Part shown: in pieces, positions 7,123-13,931 of the stretch | Layout of the letters: every line of letters begins with the position of its first letter | Numbering within the stretch: position 1 is the stretch's first letter | NCBI GenBank assembly: GCA_005885565.1 | Contig: VAXK01000219.1 | Span: 1-20,323 of the forward strand | Source of the DNA: Actinomycetota bacterium | GTDB lineage: Bacteria; Actinomycetota; Thermoleophilia; Gaiellales; Gaiellaceae | Direction: 5' to 3' | DNA length: 20,323 bases | Notes under the pieces: model-generated | What the model saw: only the letters and a program-made list of their open reading frames with translations | Databases searched by the model: none | What the model was told of the DNA's origin: nothing | Program-made: the position numbers and the translations under genes

Positions 7123-8550
7123 CTAGAGGTCGACGACGACCAGGCGCTCTTCGGTCAGCTCGCGCACGGCGTAGGCAGGCCCTTCGCGTGTGTTTCCCGA
7201 GGCCTTCACGCCGCCGTAGGGCATCTGGTCGGCGCGGAAGGTCGGCGCCTCGTTGATCGTGACGCCGCCGAACTCGAGGCGGCGGGCCGCGTCGAGCGCC
7301 TGGCGCAGGCCGCGCGTGAAGATCCCGGCCTGGAGCCCGTACGGAGTCGCGTTCGCGAGCTCGACCGCCTCGTCGAGGGAGTCGACCGCGTTCACCGTGC
7401 AGACGGGGCCGAAGACCTCTTCGCAGGAGACCTTCAGGTCCGGCGCCGCGTCGGCGATCACCGTGGGGCGGATCAGCTCGCCGTCGAGGTCGCCGCCCGT
7501 CAGGATCCGCGCCCCCGCGGAGCGCGCCTCCTCGATCCAGTCGAGGATCCGCTCGCGCGCGCCCTCGTCGATGACCGGCCCGACGTCCGTCTCCTCCTCG
7601 GCCGGGTCGCCGAGCTTGAGCGCCTCCACCTTCGGCAGGAAGCGCTCGAGGAAGCCGTCGTAGGCCGCGCGCTCGACGTAGATCCGCTGGACGGAGATGC
7701 AGCTCTGACCGGCGAACGAGAACGCGTTCGCCGCGAGCTTCGTCGCCGCCTCGTCCAGGTCGGCGTCGGCGGCGAGGACGACCGGGGTCGCGTTCCCGAG
7801 CTCGAGGTTCACGCGCTTCCGCGGCGCGCGCTCGCGCAGCTTCCACCCGACCTGGCCGGAGCCCGTGAACGTGATCGCCCGGACGCGCTCGTCCTCGACG
7901 AGGACGTCGCCGATCTCCGCCGAAGGGCCGACGACGACGCTGAGCCAGCCCGGCGGCAGGCCCGCCTCCTCCTCGAGCTCGGCGAGGAGGAGCGCCGAGA
8001 GCGGCGTCTGCGAGGCCGGCTTGAGGACGACGGCGCAGCCGGCCGCGAGCGCGGGAGCGAGCTTGTGCGCGACGAGGTTGAGCGGGAAGTTGAAGGGGGA
8101 GATCGCGCCGACGACGCCGATCGGCATGCGGAGGGTGAACGCGAGCTTGCCCTCGCCGGCCTGGGAGGCGTCCATCGGGACCATCTCGCCGGCGAGCTTG
8201 CGCGCCTCGACCGCGGCCATCGTGTACGTCGACATCGCGCGCTTCGCCTCGACGCGCGCCGCCTTCATCGGCTTGCCGGCCTCGTCGGAGATCGTGCGCG
8301 CGACGTCGTCGTGCCGGCGGCCGAGGTAGCCGGCGACGCGGACGAGGATCTCGGCCCGTTTGTGCGCCGGGAGCGGCTCGGCCATGGCCCGCTCGGCGGC
8401 GTCGACCGCGCGGCGGGTCTCGGCGGCGCCGGCCTTCGCCACGCGACCGACGACGTCGCCGGAGTACGGCGAGCGAACCTCGAGCCAGTCGCCGGTCTCG
8501 ACCCAGTCGCCGCCGACGAAGAGCTTCCGCTCGGTCGTGACCGTGGCCAC
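7123..8550 (-). CDS. NAD(P)-dependent aldehyde dehydrogenase
   Basis: This is a 475-residue soluble ALDH-superfamily enzyme that oxidises an aldehyde to a carboxylate with NAD(P)+. The N-terminal half has the nucleotide-binding signatures GVVGAISPFNFPLN and VVLKPASQTP. FTGSGQVGWKL follows at the cofactor site. The general base is Glu250 in NLELGNATP, and the nucleophile is Cys284 in FAGQSCISVQR. The C-terminal EEVFGPV and PYGGVKASG segments are also present. ELGN replaces the usual ELGG. The overall pattern is closest to lactaldehyde or non-phosphorylating glyceraldehyde-phosphate types, but the substrate cannot be fixed from sequence. The start is GTG at 8550, preceded by TAGACT with a 6-nt gap, so the transcript is probably leaderless. 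It is divergent from the cyclase operon across 28 bp. Confidence 0.92.
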   Translation of the reverse strand: MATVTTERKLFVGGDWVETGDWLEVRSPYSGDVVGRVAKAGAAETRRAVDAAERAMAEPLPAHKRAEILVRVAGYLGRRHDDVARTISDEAGKPMKAARVEAKRAMSTYTMAAVEARKLAGEMVPMDASQAGEGKLAFTLRMPIGVVGAISPFNFPLNLVAHKLAPALAAGCAVVLKPASQTPLSALLLAELEEEAGLPPGWLSVVVGPSAEIGDVLVEDERVRAITFTGSGQVGWKLRERAPRKRVNLELGNATPVVLAADADLDEAATKLAANAFSFAGQSCISVQRIYVERAAYDGFLERFLPKVEALKLGDPAEEETDVGPVIDEGARERILDWIEEARSAGARILTGGDLDGELIRPTVIADAAPDLKVSCEEVFGPVCTVNAVDSLDEAVELANATPYGLQAGIFTRGLRQALDAARRLEFGGVTINEAPTFRADQMPYGGVKASGNTREGPAYAVRELTEERLVVVDL

Positions 8551-8556
8551 GGCGTG

Positions 8557-8562
8557 AGTCTA
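8557..8562 (-). promoter_or_regulatory. -10 hexamer for leaderless aldehyde dehydrogenase (TAGACT)
   Basis: On the minus strand TAGACT is followed by exactly 6 nt and then the GTG start at 8550. With normal spacing, transcription would begin at or next to the start codon. No Shine-Dalgarno exists in the 28-bp gap. No clear -35 box is seen. Confidence 0.5.
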
Positions 8563-8566
8563 GTGG

Positions 8567-8572
8567 GACACT
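8567..8572 (+). promoter_or_regulatory. -10-like hexamer for the cyclase operon (GACACT)
   Basis: GACACT ends 6 nt before the GTG at 8579, matching the spacing of TACACT before the thiolase gene. It stands back to back with the aldehyde dehydrogenase hexamer, 4 bp away, so the gap looks like a compact divergent promoter. The first base is off-consensus. Confidence 0.38.
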
Positions 8573-8578
8573 TGAGCC

Positions 8579-9916
8579 GTGGAGATCCCGGACGTCCAGT
8601 ACGCCCGCAGCGGCGACGTCGCGATCGCCTACCAGACGATCGGCGAGGGCCCGGTCGACCTCGTCTTCGTCCGCGGCTTCGCCGGCGACCTGCTCTCGGT
8701 GTGGGAGCAGCCGCTGCTCGTCCGCTTCGCCCGCGAGCTCGCTTCCTTCACTCGCCTGACGATGATCGACAAGCGCGGCACGGGCCTGTCCGACCGCGTG
8801 CGCGAGGTGCCGACCCTCGAGACGCGCATGGACGACCTGCGCGCGGTCATGGACGAGATCGGCGCCGACTCGGCCGTGCTCTGGACGGCGCAGGAGGGAG
8901 CGCGCCTCGCGACGCTCTTCGCCGCCACGTCGCCGGAGCGAACGGCCGGGCTCGTCCTCTTCGACCCGACCGCCAAGGGCCGCCGGACCGAGGACTACCC
9001 CTGGGCGCTCGGCGGCGAGGAGTGGCGCGTGCGCCTGCGCGAGGTTCGAGACGGCTGGGGCCGGGCGGAGTTCCTCGACGGCCTGCTCGCGGAGTGGGCG
9101 CCGACGAAGGCCGACGATCCCGAGTTCCGCCGCTGGTTCGTCGGCCACATGCGTCGCGGGCTCAGCCCCGGCTCGGCGCTCGCGTTCTTCCGGATGATGA
9201 TGGACTCGGACGTGAGCGACGTGCTTCCGGCCGTGCGCGTCCCGACGATCGTCCTCTCGAGCCCGCCGGAGCGGGGGCCGGGCGAGTTCTTCGCGCGGCG
9301 GATCCACGGCGGGCGTCTTGTCGAGCTGCCGAGCGTCGTCGGGATCTACCACTGGGTCGACCCGGAGGCCTACGAGATCGCGATGCGCGAGACGCGGGCG
9401 CTCGTCGAGCGCGTGGGCGCGCCGGCGCCTCCCACGCGTGTGCTCTCGACGGTGCTCTTCACCGACCTCGTCGGCTCGACCGAGCAGGCCTCGGCGCTCG
9501 GCGACCGCGCGTGGCGGGAGCTGCTCGCGCGGTACCACACGGCGATCCGGCGGCGCCTGGGCGAGCACCGCGGCGAGGAGGTCGACACCGCGGGCGACGG
9601 GTTCTTCGCCACCTTCGACGGCCCCGGCCGGGCGATCGAGTGCGCCTGCTCGATCCGCGACGACCTGCGCGGCCTCGGGCTCGCGGTGCGCGCGGGGATC
9701 CACACCGGCGAGTGCGAGGTCGCCGACGGCAAGGTCGCCGGGGTCGCCGTGCACGTCGGCGCGCGCATCTCCACCCTCGCCGGTCCCGGCGAAGTGCTCG
9801 TCTCGGGGACGGTGAAGGACCTCGTCGCCGGCTCCGGCATCGCGTTCGATGACCGCGGCGCCCACGCGCTCAAGGGCGTGCCCGGGCAGTGGAGGCTCTT
9901 TGCCGTCGGCGCCTGA
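8579..9916 (+). CDS. Alpha/beta-hydrolase-class III nucleotide cyclase fusion (LipJ/Rv1900c-like), copy 1
   Basis: This 445-residue protein has an N-terminal alpha/beta-hydrolase fold (about 1-275) and a C-terminal class III adenylate/guanylate cyclase domain (about 284-445). M. tuberculosis Rv1900c (LipJ) has the same architecture. The cyclase metal-binding aspartates are present: Asp296 in FTDLVGST and Asp340 in DTAGDGF. The conserved Arg396 lies in VHVGARI; His392 stands where many cyclases have Asn, so catalysis or specificity may be atypical. The hydrolase half appears dead. The nucleophile elbow reads WTAQEGA with Gln105 in place of Ser. The region that holds catalytic Asp in copy 2 reads SSPPERG, and the His motif DDHVPW is replaced by VVGIYHW. 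It may act as a ligand-binding sensor domain. The start is GTG, apparently leaderless. The next gene begins inside its 3' end. Confidence 0.9.
   Translation: MEIPDVQYARSGDVAIAYQTIGEGPVDLVFVRGFAGDLLSVWEQPLLVRFARELASFTRLTMIDKRGTGLSDRVREVPTLETRMDDLRAVMDEIGADSAVLWTAQEGARLATLFAATSPERTAGLVLFDPTAKGRRTEDYPWALGGEEWRVRLREVRDGWGRAEFLDGLLAEWAPTKADDPEFRRWFVGHMRRGLSPGSALAFFRMMMDSDVSDVLPAVRVPTIVLSSPPERGPGEFFARRIHGGRLVELPSVVGIYHWVDPEAYEIAMRETRALVERVGAPAPPTRVLSTVLFTDLVGSTEQASALGDRAWRELLARYHTAIRRRLGEHRGEEVDTAGDGFFATFDGPGRAIECACSIRDDLRGLGLAVRAGIHTGECEVADGKVAGVAVHVGARISTLAGPGEVLVSGTVKDLVAGSGIAFDDRGAHALKGVPGQWRLFAVGA
9891..9895 (+). promoter_or_regulatory. Shine-Dalgarno GGAGG inside cyclase copy 1, deciding the start of copy 2
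   Basis: GGAGG is formed by the codons for the C-terminal Trp-Arg of copy 1 and lies 4 nt before TTG 9900. The identical context TGGAGGCTCT recurs at the next gene junction at 11199-11208, which supports both start choices. Confidence 0.6.
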
Positions 9917-11222
9917 GACGCGCTACGCGAGAAGCGGCGACGTCAGCATCGCGTACCAGGTGGTCGGCGAGGGCCCCATCGACCTCGTGCTCGTGCCGGG
10001 CTTCGTATCGCACCTCGATCTCGACTGGGCCGATCCCCGACATGCGCACTTCCTGCGCCGGCTGGCGTCGTTCTCACGGCTCATCCGCTTCGACAAGCGC
10101 GGCACCGGGCTCTCCGACCGCCCGGGCGGACTGCCCGACCTCGAGACGCGGATGGGCGACGTGCGGGCGGTGATGGACGCGGCCGGAAGCGAGCGCGCTG
10201 CGCTCTTCGGCTACTCGGAAGGTGGCCCGATGTGCGTCCTCTTCGCCGCCACCTACCCCGAGATGACCACGGCCCTCACGCTCTACGGCACCTACGCGAA
10301 GCGTCGCGACCCCGAGGACGAGTACCCGTGGGCGCCGACCTGGGAGACGCGGCAGCGCTACGCGAAGCAGGTCGAGGAGGACTGGGGCTGGGAGGCGGAC
10401 ATGCACCGCATGTGTCCCGGCGCCGACGAGGCGATGGCGAGGTGGTGGGCGGCGCGGGCGCGCGCGGCGGCAAGCCCGAGCGCGGCGCGCGACCTCATCC
10501 TCATGAACAGCCTCATCGACGTACGGCACGTCCTGCCGACGGTTCAGGCGCCGACCCTCGTCTTGCACCGCACCGGAGACCTCGACTCCCGCGTCGACGA
10601 GGGCCGCTACGTCGCCGAGCACATCCCGGGCGCGCGCTTCGTCGAGCTGCCCGGGGACGACCACGTGCCGTGGATCGACGCCGACCAGGTCGTGGACGAG
10701 ATCGAGGAGTTCCTGACCGGGGCGCGACCGGCGCCGGAGCCGGACCGCGTCCTCGCTACCGTGCTCTTCACCGACATCGTCGGCTCGACGCAGCGCGCGG
10801 TCGAGCTCGGGGACCGGCGCTGGCGCGACCTGCTGGAGGCGCACAACGAGGCCGTCCGCGCCCAGCTCGAACGCTTCCGCGGGGAGGAGGTCGACACCGC
10901 GGGGGACGGGTTCCTCGCCACGTTCGACGGGCCGGCGCGCGCGGTCCGCGCCGCTTGTGCGATCCAGGAGTCGGTCCGGCGGTTGGGGCTCGAGCTCCGG
11001 GCCGGCCTCCACACCGGCGAGTGCGAGCTCGCGAACGGAAAGGTGCGCGGCATCGCCGTGCACACCGGTGCGAGGGTGGCGGCCCTCGCCGAGCCGGGGG
11101 AGGTGCTGGTCTCGAGCACGGTGCGCGACCTCGTCGCCGGCTCCGGGATCGCCTTCGAGGAGCGCGGCGAGCACGAGCTGAAGGGCGTCCCCGGCACGTG
11201 GAGGCTCTATGCGGCTCGCTGA
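9900..11222 (+). CDS. Alpha/beta-hydrolase-class III nucleotide cyclase fusion (LipJ/Rv1900c-like), copy 2
   Basis: This tandem paralogue of the preceding gene has 440 residues from TTG 9900, overlapping copy 1 by 17 nt. Its hydrolase half looks intact. The nucleophile elbow is GYSEGG with Ser106, a TGDLDSR segment offers the acid, and PGDDHVPW offers the catalytic His. The cyclase half (about 280-440) keeps the metal aspartates Asp292 (FTDIVGST) and Asp336 (DTAGDGF) and the Arg392 in VHTGARV, again with His388 at the usual Asn position. It should make a cyclic nucleotide, most likely cAMP by family, possibly under control of the hydrolase domain's ligand or product. An in-frame ATG at 9849 is open but would give a non-homologous extension. 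TTG is favoured by GGAGG 4 nt upstream. The metallo-hydrolase gene starts inside its 3' end. Confidence 0.9.
   Translation: MPSAPETRYARSGDVSIAYQVVGEGPIDLVLVPGFVSHLDLDWADPRHAHFLRRLASFSRLIRFDKRGTGLSDRPGGLPDLETRMGDVRAVMDAAGSERAALFGYSEGGPMCVLFAATYPEMTTALTLYGTYAKRRDPEDEYPWAPTWETRQRYAKQVEEDWGWEADMHRMCPGADEAMARWWAARARAAASPSAARDLILMNSLIDVRHVLPTVQAPTLVLHRTGDLDSRVDEGRYVAEHIPGARFVELPGDDHVPWIDADQVVDEIEEFLTGARPAPEPDRVLATVLFTDIVGSTQRAVELGDRRWRDLLEAHNEAVRAQLERFRGEEVDTAGDGFLATFDGPARAVRAACAIQESVRRLGLELRAGLHTGECELANGKVRGIAVHTGARVAALAEPGEVLVSSTVRDLVAGSGIAFEERGEHELKGVPGTWRLYAAR
11200..11204 (+). promoter_or_regulatory. Shine-Dalgarno GGAGG inside cyclase copy 2, for the metallo-hydrolase gene
   Basis: GGAGG sits 4 nt before ATG 11209 and is encoded within the C-terminal Trp-Arg-Leu of copy 2. 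Sequence and spacing are the same as at the copy 1/copy 2 junction. Confidence 0.65.
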
Positions 11223-11790
11223 CGTGCGGCCGGTGCACGTCGCCGACGTCGTCGTCGAGGGCGAGCCGTGGCCGGGCCACTTGCACGTGATCGAGCACCC
11301 GGACGGCCGCATCCTCGTCGACACGGGGATGATCGACTCGACGCCGGAGCTCGACGAGGAGTGGCGGCCGAGGATCTACCCGGAGCGCATCCCGCGCGAT
11401 GTCTCCCTCGTCGTGAACACGCACCTGCACTTCGACCACTGCGGCGGGAACCGGCTCTTCGCGGGCCTCCCGATCTACGTGCAGCGGGCCGAGCGGGAGG
11501 CGGCGCGCGAGCCCGGCTACACCATCCCGGAGTGGGTCGAGTTCCACGGCGCCCGCTACGTCGAGCTCGACGGCGAGGCGGGGATCGCACCGGGCGTGCG
11601 CGTCCTGCCGACGCCGGGGCACACCCCTGGGCACCAGTCGGTGCTCGTCGAGACCGAGGACGGCCTCGTGGTCGTCGCCGGCGACGTGGCATACCGCTGG
11701 GGGGACTTCGACGTTGCGGGCGGCGCGATCCTCGACCTGGAGCCGCGCCGGATCTGGCTCGCGCACGAGACCGAGCCGCGCGACGCCTAG
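11209..11790 (+). CDS. Metallo-beta-lactamase-fold hydrolase, AHL-lactonase-like
   Basis: The 193-residue product has the full set of MBL-fold metal ligands: HLHFDH (His72, His74, Asp76, His77), His138 in PGHTPGH, Asp159 in AGDVAY and His186 near the end. The block NTHLHFDHCGGN followed by LPTPGHTPGHQSVLVE is typical of the N-acyl-homoserine-lactone lactonase branch (AiiA/AttM-like). Related hydrolases of other esters and thioesters share it. At 193 residues it is shorter than the roughly 250 of classical lactonases, missing parts of the N-terminus and loops, yet no metal ligand is lost. It overlaps cyclase copy 2 by 14 nt and is read as the third gene of that operon. A lactone or ester substrate linked to cyclic-nucleotide signalling is plausible but unproven. 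Its stop interlocks with that of the convergent DUF1707 gene. Confidence 0.88.
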   Translation: MRLADVRPVHVADVVVEGEPWPGHLHVIEHPDGRILVDTGMIDSTPELDEEWRPRIYPERIPRDVSLVVNTHLHFDHCGGNRLFAGLPIYVQRAEREAAREPGYTIPEWVEFHGARYVELDGEAGIAPGVRVLPTPGHTPGHQSVLVETEDGLVVVAGDVAYRWGDFDVAGGAILDLEPRRIWLAHETEPRDA

Positions 11791-12182
11791 CGAAAGAAGC
11801 CCGGCGGCAGAGAGCGGTGCCGGGGCCGAAAGGCCCGACGCGCAAACGAGATCAAGGTGCCGAGGAGCACCCACCGCGGCCAGAAGTCGCCGTGGGCCCC
11901 GGAGAAGAGCCAGACCAGGATCGCGACGAGGTTCACGAGCGCGTACTGGAGCGCCAGCGATCGCCAGCGGGTGTCGCGAGGGTTGACGCTCGGGAGCTTC
12001 GCCGGAGGCAGTTGCCGCAGCACGTTCTGCAGCTGCGACTCCGTCCGCGCCGCGTGCGCTTCGTCGAGTCGCTGCTGGAGCTCTTCGAGCGTCAGCCTGC
12101 CCGTCTCGTAGTGCCCGCGTAGCTCGCCGACGACGCGGGCCCGGTCGGCGTCGGAGACGAGGAGGTTCGGCGCCTGGGACAC
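11787..12182 (-). CDS. DUF1707 domain membrane protein
   Basis: The 131-residue product begins with a DUF1707 domain (about 6-60). This is a short SHOCT-like helical domain with LLVSDADRARVVGELRGHYE and GRLTLEELQQRLDEAHAAR. Residues about 75-115 form two hydrophobic helices (LALQYALVNLVAILVWLF and WVLLGTLISFA), followed by a basic tail. DUF1707 is almost confined to actinobacteria. Its role is unclear, often membrane-associated and possibly regulatory. GTG at 12182 is the start, preceded by TAGGAT and exactly 6 nt, with no Shine-Dalgarno, so the transcript is probably leaderless. The stop TAG at 11787-11789 overlaps the opposing metallo-hydrolase stop through a shared CTAG. Confidence 0.88.
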   Translation of the reverse strand: MSQAPNLLVSDADRARVVGELRGHYETGRLTLEELQQRLDEAHAARTESQLQNVLRQLPPAKLPSVNPRDTRWRSLALQYALVNLVAILVWLFSGAHGDFWPRWVLLGTLISFARRAFRPRHRSLPPGFFR

Positions 12183-12188
12183 GCCTCG

Positions 12189-12194
12189 ATCCTA
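12189..12194 (-). promoter_or_regulatory. -10 hexamer for leaderless DUF1707 gene (TAGGAT)
   Basis: TAGGAT on the minus strand is followed by CGAGGC and then GTG at 12182. The same hexamer with the same 6-nt gap precedes the 3-hydroxyacyl-CoA dehydrogenase gene. Confidence 0.55.
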
Positions 12195-12226
12195 GGTCGT
12201 CACGCCGAAGTCGGCGAGGCGGCCGG

Positions 12227-12703
12227 CTACTTCATTCGGATCACCTTCCCGGAAGGACTGAGCACGTACCAGAGGCCGCCGTTCAGGTTGAGCGCTTGGC
12301 CCTTGGCCTGTCCCGCGGCTCGATCGCCGATGTAGGTGTAGAGCGGCCACTTGTCGTAGGTGACGACGCGGCCGCCTGCCGGATCGCGGTCGCTCCCGAG
12401 CAGCGAGGCCTTCGCCTTCCCGGCGGCGACGGCCTTGGCGCCCTTCGGCAGCTTCGAGGGCGGCCACGCCGCCGCACAGGAGCCGACGCACGTGACCCTC
12501 TTGCGCTTGTCGGGGACGAACATGTAGAGCGTGCGGCCCTTGCTGTTCACGAGCACGGTTCCCAGCTTCGGCAGCTTCCGCGTCGAGATCCGCACAACCG
12601 CGGCCTTGGCCGACGTCTTCGCAGATCCCGTCGCGAACGCCGACGCAGTGATCAGCGTCATGGTCGTGGCCGCGGCCAGTCCGAGGGACAGCATCTTGCG
12701 CAT
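12227..12703 (-). CDS. Exported secreted-repeat protein (COG4315 / PF03640-like)
   Basis: The 158-residue product has a signal peptide: MRKML, a hydrophobic core to about residue 24 and a likely cleavage after AFA. There is no lipobox cysteine. The mature part carries the secreted-repeat fold: VLVNSKGRTLYMFVPDKR, then VTCVGSCAAAWPP with a conserved Cys pair, then VVTYDKWPLYTYIGD and NGGLWYVLSPSGKV. Members are small exported proteins of unknown function, sometimes annotated as lipoproteins and found near redox or copper proteins. The ATG at 12703 is supported by GGAGG 8 nt upstream. This clear leader contrasts with the leaderless starts of its neighbours. It is divergent from the thiolase operon. 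Confidence 0.88.
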   Translation of the reverse strand: MRKMLSLGLAAATTMTLITASAFATGSAKTSAKAAVVRISTRKLPKLGTVLVNSKGRTLYMFVPDKRKRVTCVGSCAAAWPPSKLPKGAKAVAAGKAKASLLGSDRDPAGGRVVTYDKWPLYTYIGDRAAGQAKGQALNLNGGLWYVLSPSGKVIRMK

Positions 12704-12756
12704 CCAGAAGACCTCCTCGCCTGCCTCAGCGATGTCGAGAGATCAGCGTACCGGCC

Positions 12757-12762
12757 TACACT
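12757..12762 (+). promoter_or_regulatory. -10 hexamer for leaderless thiolase operon (TACACT)
   Basis: TACACT is followed by exactly 6 nt and then GTG 12769. No Shine-Dalgarno is found. A weak -35-like TCGAGA lies 16 bp upstream of it. Confidence 0.55.
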
Positions 12763-12768
12763 GGCGTC

Positions 12769-13914
12769 GTGGCCGACGCGTTCATCGTCGACGCCGTCCG
12801 CTCGCCGATCGGCAGGCGAAACGGCGCGCTCTCCTCGATCCGCGGTGACGAGCTGGCCGCTCAGGTGCTGAACGCGCTCGTCTCGCGCGCGGGGCTCGAG
12901 CCGGCGGAGATCGAGGACGTGCAGATGGGCTGCGTTACGCAGGTCGGCGAGCAGGGGTGGAACATCGGCCGCATGGCGCCGCTCGTCGCGGGGTGGCCCG
13001 AGTCGGTCTGCGGGACGACCGTCGACCGCCAGTGCGGCTCGTCGATGCAGGGCAACCTGAACGCCGCCGCGGCGGTGCAGGCGGGGCACCTCGACCTCGT
13101 CGTCTCGGCCGGGGTCGAGATGATGTCGCGCGTGCCGATGGGGTCGAGCGGCGGCGACCTCTCCGACCGCTTGCTCGAGCGCTTCGAGATCGTCCCGCAA
13201 GGCATCTCCGCCGAGGTGATCGCGGACGAGTGGGGGCTCACGCGCGAGGAGCTCGACACGTACTCGCTCGAGTCGCACCGGCGCGCGGTCGCCGCGTCGG
13301 AGGAGGGCCGGTTCGCGAACGAGATCGTGCCCGTCGAGGTCTCGAACCCGCACGTCGGCGTCCTCGTCGACACCGACGAGACGCCACGCGCGGACACGTC
13401 TCTCGAGGCGCTGGCCGCGCTGCGGCCCGCCTTCCTCCCGGACGGCAAGATCACCGCCGGGAACTCGAGCCAGATCTGCGACGGCGCGGCCGCCGTGCTC
13501 GTGGCGAGCGGGCGCGCGGTCGAGCGGCTGGACCTCGAGCCACGGGCGCGCTTTGTTTCGTTCGGCCTCGCCGGAGTCGACCCGCACCGCATGCTGCACG
13601 GCAACCCGGCGGGGTGCGCGAAGGCGCTCGCCAGCGCGGGCCTCGGCTGGGACGACGTCGGCGTGGTCGAGGTGAACGAGGCCTTCGCGTCGGTCGTGCT
13701 CCAGTTCGTACGCGACGCCGGGCTGGAGGAGCGGATGGACGACGTGAACCCGAACGGCGGAGGGATCTCGCTCGGGCACCCGCTGGGTGCGACCGGCGCG
13801 CGGATCACCGCGACGCTCCTGAACGAGCTCGAGCGGCGCGAAGCGCGGTACGGGATCGCCTCGATGTGCATCGGCTTCGGCCAGGCGATCGCGGCGGTCG
13901 TAGAGCGCGTTTGA
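12769..13914 (+). CDS. Thiolase (acetyl-CoA acyltransferase/acetyltransferase)
   Basis: This is a full-length 381-residue thiolase. It cleaves 3-ketoacyl-CoA with CoA, or runs in reverse to condense acyl-CoAs. The acyl-accepting nucleophile is Cys89 in VDRQCGSSMQ. The NEAFASV motif is present near 304, His337 lies in GGGISLGHPLGATGAR, and the second catalytic cysteine Cys367 lies in SMCIGFGQA. All four are intact. The start is GTG 12769, preceded by TACACT with a 6-nt gap. The downstream genes overlap, and a 3-hydroxyacyl-CoA dehydrogenase ends the same block. The pair therefore likely serves beta-oxidation or acetoacetyl-CoA/hydroxybutyryl-CoA metabolism. Chain-length preference cannot be read from sequence. 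Confidence 0.94.
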   Translation: MADAFIVDAVRSPIGRRNGALSSIRGDELAAQVLNALVSRAGLEPAEIEDVQMGCVTQVGEQGWNIGRMAPLVAGWPESVCGTTVDRQCGSSMQGNLNAAAAVQAGHLDLVVSAGVEMMSRVPMGSSGGDLSDRLLERFEIVPQGISAEVIADEWGLTREELDTYSLESHRRAVAASEEGRFANEIVPVEVSNPHVGVLVDTDETPRADTSLEALAALRPAFLPDGKITAGNSSQICDGAAAVLVASGRAVERLDLEPRARFVSFGLAGVDPHRMLHGNPAGCAKALASAGLGWDDVGVVEVNEAFASVVLQFVRDAGLEERMDDVNPNGGGISLGHPLGATGARITATLLNELERREARYGIASMCIGFGQAIAAVVERV

Positions 13915-13931
13915 AGGAGCCGCCGGAAGCA

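Noticed and set aside
6416..9865. Open frame of more than 1,100 codons on the minus strand across the aldehyde dehydrogenase and cyclase genes
   Set aside because: The N-terminal part is antisense to the cyclase and the middle is out of frame with the aldehyde dehydrogenase. Composition is Arg/Gly/Ala-rich with no domains. Only its last 163 codons, from ATG 6907, form a real zinc-ribbon gene.
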